Assembly (NCBI GenBank): GCA_000969725.1
Contig: JXSR01S008850.1
Direction: 5' to 3' (one strand)
From: Ophiothrix spiculata
Lineage: Eukaryota; Echinodermata; Ophiuroidea; Amphilepidida; Ophiotrichidae
Length of the DNA: 39,548 nucleotides
Shown here: piece by piece, positions 11,375 through 22,557 of the stretch
Layout of the letters: each line of letters opens with the position of its first letter
Position numbering within the stretch: the stretch's first letter is position 1
Notes under the pieces: generated by a model
Told to the model about the DNA's origin: nothing
The model's input: the letters and a program-made list of their open reading frames with translations, nothing else
Databases searched by the model: none
Program-made: the position numbers and the translations under genes

Positions 11375-12350
11375 GACAAGGTTCAAGATTTGACCCCGAT
11401 TTGACTGCCAAAAGTGTGAAAATAAATATTTAAGGGCGAAAAAATCAATTAAAGATATGAATATATATCATTCTAAGGGTAAAAATGTCTGTATTATCTG
11501 ATTTTGGCCCAAAATGACCATATGATATGTAGTTTTCCTAAAAAAAAATTTGTCCATTTTCCCCCAAAAAACGGGATTTTTCGGTGACAAAATATTTTAC
11601 CATCCATTAAAAGTTGCATTGTGTACTCATTAAATATGATAAAATAAATCTTTAGAAGTATTTTCTATACAAAGAATGATTAAATAATTAAAATAAACAG
11701 TTTTTACTTAAATATCTCCCCTGGTATGGCTATACTATTCACTCAAAATCAACATTATTAACATTCCTCGTGACTAAAGTCGCTCAAAAAATGAAAATTT
11801 TCCTGGAAAATTTGTCGTAAAATCTGAAAGGAAAGTCCTACTGGGGTCAATAACCCCTCATTTTGTGTGAAAATTAGTTGGCTTTCAATTCACAACCATT
11901 GTGAAATAACTGTGCAATGTTAGAGTGGAGAAAATTCAGAAAATGTTACCCCTACCCCTTAATTTTTTGACGTGTGAAAAAAGTCTGGGCATTTGTCAAA
12001 AAAAAAACCAGTTTTTTTAAATAAAGTCGTATAGGCCTACAAAACTAATGGCTTATGCCCATCATTATGGCCCATGAGGGTATGGTATTTATTTTTTTAA
12101 AAACTGCTTTATAAAAAATTTCATTTTTTTTTTGACAACTGGATTTTTCCATTTTTACTACATTTTCGGCAATCTCGACCCTGTATTAGTCAATGGTGTA
12201 AATTTCAAGTTCAAGGTTTGGCATTTTTTATTTCATATTTGAATTCTACACAAAATTTCATCCTAGAATCATGTGCCATTGTCTATTTGAGACATCTTTA
12301 TTGTTTCCATTTTTTGGCAGTCAAACCGGGGTAAAATCTTGAACCTTGTC
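11375..12350. mobile_element. Non-autonomous element with about 36-bp TIRs
   Basis: The left end GACAAGGTTCAAGATTTGAC (11375) is mirrored by GTAAAATCTTGAACCTTGTC (ending 12350). The match continues into a shared GACTGCC segment. The interior is AT-rich with no frame over about 60 codons. Confidence 0.7.
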
Positions 12351-13538
12351 TTATGCACCTGTCATTTATGATACAAGCGCACATGGATTCGTAGCAAATG
12401 GAACAATCTAACCGCATCTTATTATTCGGAACAATTGAATCTTGAAAATAATGTTGTAATTACATCATACAAAATTGTCAAAAAAGAGGGAAAGTAAGCA
12501 TTATGTACAGGCCTATAGGCCACAATATTGCAAAAGAAACATTGGGTATCATGATGAAGAAAGCATGCAGCAAACTGGTAAGTAAACAAGAAGTGAAACC
12601 TTAAATTAATTGAGTCTAGACTGCCCAGGATCTTGAATATAATAAGAAAGCAAACATGTAAACCTCATAACAAGCCAAAATCAATTGCACTATAAAACAA
12701 CACAAGTATGCAAGGGACAACTGTTGACATTTCTAGGCTAAAAATGGAACTTGCTTTCAGCAATTCCATGCTTTCTGATGGAGGACAGAAGAAGTGTCCT
12801 TGTCAAACCTACATGGAGACCTTCTGGAAAAAGACCTCCTTTAGCCTGTTTTTGTCAGTATATAACCTGATAAAAACAGGGACAACAGCTAGTAGAACTT
12901 AACTTTTTCCCAGCTGTTATATGAACTGATTTGACTTTTTTTTAAAGGAAAAATTCCACTTGTACCTCAGGAAGCAATTAAAGTTATTGACAATATTAAT
13001 TGTGACGTGCCAAATCGAAAGGTGCAGCATTGCAGCATTTGAGAAAATATCTTAGCGTGATATTGCTTTGGCAACATTGCTAAGTAATTATGCAGATGTA
13101 GAAAATGCATATTTTTTATTAATTGAAAAGAGTATGGATAAGGCCTTCAAATGAGACATAGTTATTGGAAATTGACCATTAATTTTGATGTTACAATAAA
13201 AAATGCACACAATTTTCTTTATAATTTACAAGTTTAATTTGCTTTGTAAAGGTAAATGTTTAGGTAAAATCTTGTTATACCTTTTGATGTGCCGCGACAC
13301 AATTTTTTCTGTACAAGAGCGATTATCAGGTCTTTCTTGGGAAGAGTAAATATAGTAGGCATATCTTTTTAACTTATATTCAATAGTCTTTAATTAGACA
13401 TATGTTGATAAAACATTAAAAATTGACTGGGTTTCCACTTGATCACAGAAAGCAATTGAAAGTTATTGAATATCTTACTTTGTTTCCCTGTACATGAACA
13501 ACAAACAATCTATTACCCTATCATGCACAGCCATGATA
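12351..13538. other. Non-coding stretch
   Basis: No supportable exon. The plus frame at 12708-12902 has no splice context and no recognisable domain. Confidence 0.35.
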
Positions 13539-13635
13539 ATAGCCTTGTTCAAGGCGCTCTAAATTAGTAAACTTTAAAGTTGTCTCACTAAACATGAATT
13601 AAGCCAAAGCTATTACTCACTATCTAAGTCCAGAG
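13539..13635. repeat. Repeat copy abutting the assembly gap
   Basis: About 77 bp starting AGCCTTGTTCAAGGCGC are nearly identical to 16250-16327. The following words (TATCTAAGTCCA near 13621) recur near 16451. The copy is cut off by the N run. Confidence 0.75.
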
Positions 13636-13685
13636 NNNNNNNNNNNNNNNNNNNNNNNNNNNNNNNNNNNNNNNNNNNNNNNNNN
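13636..13685. other. Assembly gap of 50 N
   Basis: Fifty N, a conventional placeholder size. It sits directly after a repeat that recurs at 16.25 kb, so the gap probably reflects an unresolved repeat, and its real length is unknown. Confidence 0.95.
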
Positions 13686-14955
13686 CAAATGACGCCCATG
13701 ATTATGTAAATACATAAGAAATTAAAATTAGACTTTTTGCTATATCTCAAAAACCATTTGAAATTTTGGATTTACAAACAGAAAAATATGGGCTTTCATT
13801 TGACATCGGAAAAAAAAAGCAATACCTCCGGTTGAGCCCTACACCTTTAACATAAACTTATCACACTAATATAACATTGTTAAAATCAAAACGGTTTGAC
13901 CGATTGAGTTGAAATTTGAAACTTAAATATTTTGAGTTATCATCTTTCATATGACATTAAAAACTTAAATTTTAAAAATCGGACCAAGCTCCTTTAACTG
14001 AAGACGGTATTTCAAATGGCCCTGCTGAGCCTCCGTATCATAAAGATTTCAGAATTATTGCCAAGTAAATTTTAGTGTTGTGTAGCCTAAGTTGCAAACG
14101 AAGAGCTGATTTCGTGAATTTTGCTATGTTGCTTTCTTGTAAAATATTGCCATTTGGCATGCAATTTATAATCAAAATACGTTCCTGAGTATTGGCGGAG
14201 TATGACGACAAGTTGCATTTGCGAGGACTTGGAAAAGAGTAAAAACACAAGTTAAGAAGTTACTTACTTCTGTCAAGTTCTGACATTACTTTTACAAGTA
14301 TCACCAGTCCAATGCAATGCCATTTCATGGTGGCTCACTTTTCAGACAGATCTGAGCAAAATGTTCCCTCTCAGTTAATTGGCACCTCTCTGGTAACAGT
14401 ATATCATTAAATCTGATTTACTTGAAGCCTTTTAAAATTTGACTGAAAAAACCCTTATTTTTCATGAAATTTAATTTTTAACTTAATCACCCTCTTCATG
14501 CACAGTTTTTCTATATTAATAGGCCTATATTGTTAATAGGGCTGAAAAATTCCAGCGAAGAAATTGATTTATCTCTGCAACCACAAGTCTAATAGAGCTT
14601 GTTAGATTTCTTTCAATTAGCTCTTCAAAGTGAAATATATTTAAAAATTAGCAAAAAAACTTTAATTTTTATGTAAATGTACCTGCACTGATACTGTCAC
14701 TGTCTTTACACGTATTCATGGTATTGAACAGTCCATGGTGTTTGAGTACGTCAGTCGTCACATGTTGCGTTATGCTCTAGTCCTGGCACCATGACTTGAC
14801 TTAGGACACTTGGTCCTGAGTTACAATTATTGGAACTAGTTATGCTCCCGGTTTGCAATCATCATCAATTCAATTTGACAGATCATGATATCATTTTGGT
14901 AGCACTATTTCTGTGTACTGTACATATTTATTGTAATTGAGCTGAAAACACCAAC
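13686..14955. other. Non-coding stretch upstream of the large plus-strand gene
   Basis: No exon recognised. If the proposed first exon at 14956 is right, the promoter should lie in the last few hundred bases here. I see no unambiguous TATA or initiator element. Confidence 0.3.
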
Positions 14956-15042
14956 ATGCAGTGCTGTAGATATCAGATGGTGGTGGTTGTTGTAGTCGTC
15001 GTTCTAGTGAAAGAGGGATGGAGCAAGAAGAAAGACATGCTG
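14956..15042 (+). CDS. Possible first coding exon, hydrophobic leader
   Basis: ATG at 14956 begins 29 codons ending at a good donor CTG/GTAGGT (15043). There is an in-frame TGA six codons upstream, so the ATG is a natural start. The translation is a short polar start, eight valines in a row plus Leu-Val (residues 9-18), then KEGWSKKKDML. It looks like a short signal peptide or anchor. It ends in phase 0, as required by the exon at 17679. Doubts: a transposon begins only 12 bp after the donor, the valine run is partly a GT-rich simple sequence, and other first exons are possible. Confidence 0.4.
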
Positions 15043-15054
15043 GTAGGTACTATA

Positions 15055-15535
15055 GTTGTTGGATTTAATTCGTGAACGCGTGTTTATAGCAAGTACAGGG
15101 CCGTACGAAGGTATGTAAGCCAAGGGGGGCAAACACATTTACCGTCCCGAAATTCATGTTTCGTCCCGATGTATATACCGTCTATTTGTTTATAATGCGC
15201 GCGTAGCGCGCAAAAATTTTGCTATTTTCAGCCAAAAATCGATATAAGACCTTGATATTTGTGCTAAATTGGCTTATTTTGACTAAAAATTTGCGGGACA
15301 GTATTATCGGGACGGTAAAAGTAGTAAACTATCGTCCCGATATTTTAATTTTTGTCCCGCTGGCGTCCCAATTTTTCGAGCCAGGGGGAGCGAGTGCCCC
15401 CCCTGCCCCCCCGCTTCGTACGGCACTGAGCAAGTACGCAGTGGTCCCTTACGCAAGCGTATATTTTCAAGGGTTTTGTAGTTTGCGTGTACGCACAAGG
15501 CTCTGAGTACGCGTTCACGAATTAAATCCAACAAC
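15055..15535. mobile_element. Element with 27-bp TIRs, containing a nested repeat
   Basis: The left end GTTGTTGGATTTAATTCGTG (15055) is mirrored by CACGAATTAAATCCAACAAC ending 15535, extended inward by ACGCG. The word TAGGTA occurs outside both ends (15044 and 15538) and may be the target duplication. Inside, GCCGTACGAAG (15102-15112) and CTTCGTACGGC (15414-15424) mark a second, nested inverted-repeat element with C-rich and G-rich runs. Confidence 0.75.
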
Positions 15536-15555
15536 AATAGGTATCATTTAATAAT

Positions 15556-16199
15556 ATCAGGCCTTCATTTTAAAGGCACGTGCGAGCGATCGCACACCTG
15601 TTAAAGAGATCAATTTATCGCGCGCCATATAAAATTTTGACTTGTGTGTGTGAGCTGTTCAAAACATTATTCTGTTTCAGGTTTATCATATTCCGAAAAA
15701 AAATGTATTAAACAGAATTTTGAAGATATTTATTCTGATGAGCCTGACTTTTTATTATGATTTTATGACAACTCTTACTGCAGAAATTTTATTTTTAGCC
15801 TGTGTATTTTGTTTACACTGTGTTTATTATGTTCCATATTTCGTCAACAAATAATGCCATAACGAAGAAATCTAGCTCTGGGAAGCAAATATATTTGCCC
15901 AGTGTGGTTACACAGCGAATGGTTATGTTGTCACTGGCCAGCCATGTGACGTACTTGCGCTAGCTGGTTTCCAGTCGCCGCTGCCTAATTGTGTGCGCTA
16001 GTTATTTTGGAGCAAACTAACGCAGGGTTGAATGAACTTTAATAGCAAAACAGAAAACATGGCTTATGGGGAACCACAGAAAATTGAGCGCCTCGGATTA
16101 GCTAGAAGAACTAAATCAAGGCGCTCATTTTGAGCGCCTCTGTTTATCCAGAAGAGCTTTTTATTGAGCGCCTTAGATTTTTAAAAATGAAGACCTGAT
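15556..16199. mobile_element. Hairpin-array MITE, copy 1
   Basis: Ends ATCAGGCCTTCATTTT (15556) and AAAATGAAGACCTGAT (ending 16199). Near the right end, GAGCGCCT at 16086, 16132 and 16166 and its complement AGGCGCTC at 16119 can form alternative hairpins. It shares ends and layout with 20611-21605. Confidence 0.7.
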
Positions 16200-16249
16200 T
16201 ATTATACAATTTTCACAGGGATGTATATGAAGGCATGTAAGCCAAGGTA

Positions 16250-16470
16250 GCCTTGTTCAAGGCGCTCTAAATTAGTAAACTTTAAAGTTGTCTCACTAAA
16301 CATGAATTTAGCCAAAGCTATTACTCGCTGAAGGAGAGATTATACTCGCCGAAGGCGAGTATTGGAACAACAGCTTTTACTATCATTAAATAGGAAACTT
16401 ACTGCTAAGCTTATTACTATCATTAAATAGGAAACTTACTGCTAAGCTTATTACTATCTAAGTCCATAGA
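16250..16470. repeat. Second copy of gap-flanking repeat, with 2x tandem unit
   Basis: 16250-16327 duplicates 13544-13617. Further right, a unit of about 37 bp beginning ATTACTATCATTAAATAGG is present twice in tandem (about 16377-16450), followed by TATCTAAGTCCA, which is also found at the gap edge. Confidence 0.75.
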
Positions 16471-16593
16471 GTATATTCCGTGGTGTCCTCAATTTATGCA
16501 GTACTATCGCTGCTCGCCGAAGGCGAGCTTGCAAAATTCCCAGCTCGCCGAAGGCCAGCTCTAAATAGGTAAATTTCTGCGGCGAAGCCGCAG
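16345..16593. repeat. Cluster of GAA-triloop GC palindromes
   Basis: CTCGCC-GAA-GGCGAG at 16345-16359, the same with an extra G/C pair at 16512-16528, an imperfect copy at 16542-16560, and CTGCGGC-GAA-GCCGCAG at 16577-16593. The stems are perfect or nearly so. All four share the GAA loop although the stem sequence differs. Confidence 0.8.
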
Positions 16594-16620
16594 TCAGCGA
16601 GCCAAAGGCGAGCGCCTTGT

Positions 16621-17489
16621 TCAACTTGATTCAAATGGGCGTAACTCACTCCCGATAATGAGAAAAATGCAGCGTGCCTATTGGCTGATTTCCCTGTCTA
16701 TCAGTCTGCAACATCGCGACCTTTCATGAATATGTAATAACCAAAGGTCAAAAATTTACATATCACAATAAACAACTGTCAAATTTTCGTTCGCACGTGG
16801 GTGATGATATGAAAAAAGTTGATGAAAAAAATCACATTTTCGTTGCATAATTGCTACTGATTGCAGTTCACAATGACCCAGGATTTACGTACGAAAGTCC
16901 ACCGTCTGTCGTCTCACCCTGAATAGGGGCATTATGCGTAAATTTCTTCACATATCGCCACTGACTTTTACCTTCGAGCTATACTATGTAGACTGCGCGG
17001 AAAGCTAGGATAGGATTGAATTAATTCTGACCGTCTTGGACCAAGACTAAAGCCAAGGGGGCAAATTTGTTTGGCCATCACAGGTGAAGAAACAAAATCT
17101 TATTAAGTTTTCAAACTGGAAACACTGTTTTCACACCACTCTTTCGTGCCGGTTTAAAAAATTAAAGTAGGTAAATGATTACAATTTTCTCCAATATTCC
17201 TCAAAATTATGGAAAACTACTTGTAGGTTATATTACTATAAACATGTTCTATTGATTCAAGTAAAAAAAATATGTAGGTAAAAAATTAGTGGGAAGAATC
17301 TAGGCCAGTCCCTTTAATTGCAAATGAAATCATCACAAATGTTTTTTTTTATGTTTTTTTTCATGATGATTTTTTTTTCATTGCAAATCTTAGTAAAATT
17401 TGTGATGATCTCTCGCTTTTGCGATGAAGTTTGGCATTTGTGATGGATTTAGACGTTAGTGATGAAATAGGCCCCTGATCACCAAATAG
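16621..17489. other. Intron sequence, no coding signal
   Basis: Part of intron 1 of the large gene if exon 1 is right. It holds T-rich runs near 17341-17379 and words such as CATCACAAATG and GTGATGAAATAGGCCCC (17459-17475), which recurs degenerately near 19185. Confidence 0.35.
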
Positions 17490-17600
17490 CTGCCTGGTTG
17501 TTTGTCAACGGAATATAGCATTTGGGTGAGAGGGGTCTCAGGTTCAAATCCTAGGGAGGGGGGAGAGAGGGGACTACCCATTTATTTCCAAAGAGATATT
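17490..17600 (+). repeat. Degenerate tRNA-derived SINE remnant
   Basis: B-box-like GGTTCAAATCC near 17541, preceded at the usual distance by CTGCCTGGTTGTTTG. The spacing resembles the SINE copies at 2951 and 9695, but the divergence is high. Confidence 0.45.
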
Positions 17601-17678
17601 ATTTAAACAAAGAGATGTGAAAAAGGTTTGTGTATACTTTATAACTTGATACATAAATTTATTTCATTTTTAACACAG

Positions 17679-17783
17679 AAAGCTTCAGTTCAACTTCTTG
17701 AAAAAGAGGTAAAAAGGGTGGATATATCCAGCTGTAAATCGGCCACAGAAACCAGCATAGCAAAGATGAGATTACAAAGCAAG
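17679..17783 (+). CDS. Large gene, exon 2: polar helical segment
   Basis: An exon of 35 codons, phase 0 to 0, between acceptor TTTTTAACACAG and donor AAG/GTAATA. It encodes ASVQLLEKEVKRVDISS followed by a Lys/Arg/Ser-rich stretch ending MRLQSK. It is predicted helical and possibly the first half of a TPR-like hairpin. The large plus-strand gene is a chain of exons whose phases agree from here to 38061. Confidence 0.75.
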
Positions 17784-18131
17784 GTAATACATCAAATTTG
17801 CATTCCATTTCGCTTGAGAAATGAGACAAAATCAATGCACTTGTGACAAATGTTGATGTTTCACAGAAAAGAGTCATATTACTTGGCCTAAGTGAACTTG
17901 TGAATTGGACACATCAAAATTGACCGCGCATGCATTGATTTTGTCCCATTTCATTCGCAACATGAAATTCTCATATTAAAGCAATACTATAAAGTGTTAA
18001 AAATGAAGCATCCCCTGTCACCCATGACTTTTGATTTTTTTTAGCTTACTGGGTTTGTTTTAGGTAGATATTAATACCCTCCAAAGAAATTGGCTTAAAT
18101 GTGCTTACTTTTTCTGTTATGGCCATTTGTT

Positions 18132-18161
18132 GAATTAAATTCGGGATCCCGAATTTAATTC
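18132..18161. repeat. Perfect 30-bp palindrome
   Basis: The half-site GAATTAAATTCGGGA is followed directly by its exact complement, with no loop, centred on GGATCC. It lies in an intron of the large gene. Confidence 0.85.
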
Positions 18162-18587
18162 CACATGTATTAGTATAGGAAAGCATGTATGTCATTTTTA
18201 TCAATTTTTCAGTGACAAAACAGTTTTTTGACAAAATCTTGAAAACACTCTTAGATAGCCACATTCCTTCATTTTATACTGTTTATACTATAAAACATTT
18301 TTGACCAAAATCTTATAGTAATTGCTTTAACCTATAAACGTTCTGCTTTTTCCTCCTGGAAACCCTATAGATGTCTGTCAATATCCATGAATACTTACTG
18401 ATGTTTTATTCAGAATTTTGGCCCGGTTGATATAGCGGTACAGTTTTATCTTAACCAGAGGCAGTTGGCTTAGCCAGCAATGAATCCCTTGGTGAGTGGT
18501 GAGTCAACATTACCACATATGGTTTGTTTTCTCGTAGTGTTATATATATATATTTATAGTGTTTCATATTTTGAATTATTTTGACAG

Positions 18588-18652
18588 AATAACCAGGCTG
18601 TAACATGTTTACTGAAGCTTCTGTCAACTAACCCTGAAAATGGATGGGCATG
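18588..18652 (+). CDS. Large gene, exon 3: TPR-like helix
   Basis: 65 nt, phase 0 to 2, acceptor ATTTTGACAG and donor CATG/GTGAGT. It encodes AVTCLLKLLSTNPENGWA. The pattern N-P-x-N-x-x-A-W, completed by the next exon, is typical of the turn between tetratricopeptide repeats. Confidence 0.85.
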
Positions 18653-18659
18653 GTGAGTA

Positions 18660-19210
18660 ATGGGAGGAGACCCGGCCGATTTCACTGAAGTCTAAATCAC
18701 AAATGACTGAAATTGATTTAGGGAAGCTGAGTTCACTATTGCTATGCAATTTTGTATAGATTTGCAAGTGCGATGGATATTGTGCGGATACTATTGAGTG
18801 CACGCAAATGAAATAAAATCCATTGCAAACATTATTTATGTTAAATATTGCAATAAAAAGATAAATCTTGCAAGATATAAGCAGGAGATGTTTATACATA
18901 GTTATTCTAGCTTGCATAATAGCTACAAACATTCCAAGTTACAAACAAATGATGGCATTTTTTTATCAGGGATCGTCTGCAAATCTCATTTATATTTTCA
19001 ATGCAATGCTTTGAATGAGTTAATATTTTGTGATGGATTTGCGATCATCTGTGTGCAGTATAAAATATTCATCCCTCTTGGAGAATTGTGCTGAAACTCA
19101 AAATTCATCACAATCTATATGTGCGATGACCGTGTGATGAATTTGAGTCTACGAGTGATTCAGCATTTATGGTAGTATGATGATCTTAGTGAAATAGGCC
19201 CCAGGGGTGT
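18660..19210. other. Intronic repeat-like stretch
   Basis: Words of the type GATGGATTTGCGATCATC and GTGAAATAGGCCCC (about 19189-19202) echo the segment at 17400-17477. A dispersed repeat is likely, but I cannot set its ends. Confidence 0.3.
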
Positions 19211-20284
19211 ACAGGTCAAATTTTAGGTGGCTAGCAATATTACTACAGAGTTGAGTTATAATGGCTTAAAATGGAGAATTACAACAAACAGAGGACATCC
19301 ATATTTGTTTTGTCAGGAAAATGCACAAAATACACACATGCACACATGTACTCTCCTATACTACTACAGGTGGAATTATACTCAGGATCCCATCTTTCAT
19401 TCAACATATTGGCATAACTAAAGGATACCACATCGGTAAATAAATTGTGTAGCGTCGTCTGCTAGGTTGAGAATGCCTGTTGGCAGGCAGAAAATGACCC
19501 TTGTTGCCTAAAATAAATTCCAGAATATATTAGAAAAATAGTGTTTTTCACAAAATTTTGAAGTTAATCCTGCTAATTGGACTGTTATTAAATAATTCAT
19601 GATAAAATGATTTTGTTTGTACCATTTTTGAAGAAATTTTATGATTTTTGGAGAACCTGGTGTGTCTAGTGAGTTGCACTATTTTCCCAATGGGCATGGG
19701 CGCACTCATAATGACGCGTAACTTTGATGCGCCGTATCTCGAAAACTTTGCCTTGACCATATATTTTTTTCCTATTTGTAGAAGAGATATGTCCATTATC
19801 TTTCAATTGAGACCATGCACATGGTAACCAGTCGCTTTTAAGTCGAGAAAATGACGTTTAAAGACAGGGCATTTTGCATGTGAAGTCAATGGGGACGTAT
19901 TTACCGGTTTGTTTCCTACAAAGTACCGGTATGCATCTTTAGGTCAAATCTTTTTGAGAGTATCAATATCTACTAAAATCAAACATAGTCAGTCAAAAAA
20001 GATTGAAAGTAATGAGTGATAGGGGCACCCTGTTGTATTGCTTTAAGTAGGCCTCTGGACTAGCTTCCTTTGGGAGTTTGAGCATTACAAGTCTTTGCCC
20101 CAAAGTCCGTCTTTTAGGACTTCAATGGGTTGGCAAGCATGCGCTGGTATTTAAGTGACCGACATACCACCATTGAATGGTATGTGGAACATCAAAGACC
20201 ATTGAGTGTAAGTCAAATGAAAATATGATAAAGTACATGGTATTGACTAAATCTGCACTTTATGTTTGTCTGTTATATTGATAG
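19211..20284. other. Intron sequence
   Basis: No exon and no delimited repeat seen. The frame at 19548-19796 on the minus strand has no splice support. Confidence 0.35.
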
Positions 20285-20406
20285 GTCTGAACTTGGGCAT
20301 CAATACAGTCTTTTGAAGGAGAAATCTAAGGGAACAACTTGCTTCAAGCAGGCAGCAAAGTTTGATGGAAAACTAAGCAAATTTGTCAAGAAATGGCATT
20401 TTATTG
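20285..20406 (+). CDS. Large gene, exon 4: TPR motif and start of beta segment
   Basis: 122 nt, phase 2 to 1, acceptor TTATATTGATAG and donor ATTG/GTGAGC. It encodes SELGHQYSLLKEKSKGTT then CFKQAAKFDGKL. This gives a complete TPR signature (small residues at the helix crossing, F-x-x-A helix B) with the preceding exon. It ends in KFVKKWHFIG, the opening of the beta-rich part. TPRs are protein-interaction scaffolds; the partner is unknown. Confidence 0.9.
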
Positions 20407-20546
20407 GTGAGCAATGTTTAATTGAATTTAGCAGGTGAGTGCCTGCTTTTATGTTACAGAAAACTGAAATTTGCCCATCCGAGGTTCGTAAAGTTTACCA
20501 TTTTAAATTAGCATGAGAAACAAAAAATAATGTGAACTTGATACTA

Positions 20547-22022
20547 GGGATGTTCAATAAGTTTGTGGCCTGGGTGGAAGGAGATGAGCGATGAATCATC
20601 TCATCTCCTTCAGACCTTCATTTCTGAGGAGCGCGATTGCGCCAGGCGCTCCTACAGCGCCCCTGAACATGGTTTTACGTGTGCGATATGTCACGCTCCT
20701 TACGAATTTAGACCCGGGAATTGACGGTCGACTAAGGAAATTTCGCATCGACACACGAACGATATAAATATTTATAGAAAAAAGAGACTGTTTGGAAACG
20801 TTTAGAGCGCCATCTGTAGTCGTAATTCATGTAATCGTCTCCTTAACAGTGCTACATGCGAACGATGTACCGTGTTCGATGTGGGTGTCAAGCGATCACC
20901 GTTATGACCGTGTAATCTGCTAGTTATGAAAATGGCGACTTTTGACATCAAAACATTGCACTTCGTTCTCAAATATGACAATAAATATTGCACTCTGGGA
21001 ACTCATAATTATCAAAACATTTATTGAATATCTTCTGAAACTAATGTGAAAATTTCAAGAAAAGCTCAGCTAAAATGGCTGAAACGAACGTCAAAATCCA
21101 GAGCAATGTCACATGGATTTGGCGATCCAGTGATTGCAAATGACAACCGTACTACTCACATCGTGACAGGTGGTCATAAAAAGTAAATAAAACAAGTTTA
21201 AAAGATTTTCAAGAGTTCTTAGCATAATGTTTAGTTCCGGTAAACTCTGGTCTATGAAATATAAAAATATGATTTTATTTGAAAAAATAATTTTGAAGAA
21301 ATTTGTTTAAGCTTACTGAAGTATAATTATACACATTGCTCAATACAAAATATGGTTAAATCCTGAGTCTCAGCCTAAACCTCATTCCATTTCAGTATGA
21401 TGAAATTGAAAATTATCAAATTCAAGTGTGTTTTATTTTGTATATTATTATTTGTTTTACTTTTATTTAATACACATGACATTTAAATTAATAGAGCTCC
21501 TCGCCATTCCTGGGAGAGTTATTTTAAGGAGCTCGATTTGAGCTCCTCGGCTATGCCAGGAGAGCGATTAATAGCTCTCCTTCCATTTCTAGAAATGAAG
21601 GCCTGCTCCTTAGAATAATAAAAAAAAAACATCATGAGGGACAGAGCTCCCACACCCACCTTGTCCCTGCCATGCTAGAAATCACCAGCCCTATTTTGAT
21701 GCTATATAAAGGAGTCACCATTCTGAAGTGTTGACACTTTGTCTCAGTGGAGTTTGTTAGGTGTTGTGCTTTGGAGTTTTTTAGGTGACTGCATGTCAGT
21801 AAATGACTTGAGTTTTGTTATTTCGTAAATTTTCAAAGTGAAAATTAACTCTCAGAAACCTTTAAATAGCAAGTTATAATTTTCTGTAACATAAAAATGA
21901 AAGTAGATGTTTAGATAAAACGTTCAGTATTTTCATCTATCAAGTTGAATGACATAAGATATATGTAAAAAAAGTAGAGCTTACCTCCTTCTACCTAGAA
22001 CCGTAAACTTATTGAATACCCC
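20547..22022. mobile_element. Mariner-like element A (GTTCAATAAGT ends), with nested MITE
   Basis: The left end GGGATGTTCAATAAGTTTG (20547) and the right end AACTTATTGAATACCCC (to 22022) are inverted. TA precedes the left end. The same ends occur at 28790 and 36272, and internal words near 21852 (CTCAGAAACCT, GCAAGTTA) recur in those copies. No intact transposase was found. The hairpin-array MITE at 20611-21605 sits inside. Confidence 0.7.
20611..21605. mobile_element. Hairpin-array MITE, copy 2
   Basis: Ends CAGACCTTCATTTCT (20611) and AGAAATGAAGGCCTG (to 21605). Hairpin AGGAGCGC/GCGCTCCT lies at 20627-20653. Near the right end are GAGCTCCT at 21494 and 21540, AGGAGCTC at 21527, and AGGAGAGC/GCTCTCCT at 21558/21574. 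Confidence 0.7.
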
Positions 22023-22557
22023 TTGTGCAATGTGTACAAAATGAAGAGAAAAATCAGTTGACCAGTTTGTTTAGAGCAATGCTTAATTGTAGGCCTTATA
22101 TAATTCTTAATATAACAGCTAAATAAATCCTTGTCACTTGATTGGCGTGCATCTTGGGTCATGTGCCATTGGTCATTTGGTCCATTTGATAGTAAACGTC
22201 ACCAACTGTGCAATAGTGTCATGCAAAAATGTCCACACATTGCACAGGTACCTTTTTTGGTAAGACGCAACATTAGTCGCGGGCGTAATTTTAAATTGAG
22301 TATGCTTGCACAGTCCGCGTGTGCAGCATAAGATGTGTCATTGCATTAAAGCCATAGATAAGCCTTACACCGGCATGTACAATACCATAATGGTAGTGTA
22401 CTGTATGATCCGGTTTGTTTGGTTTACAAAGATTTATTTAGCTGTCATATAAAACAAATAATTAATGTTTCTTATTCGTGTCAATAGAACAAAAATTTCA
22501 TTCAGTGAAAGATCAAATGCCCCATTCAATTCGGCTTCGCCTCATTTGAATGGAGCA

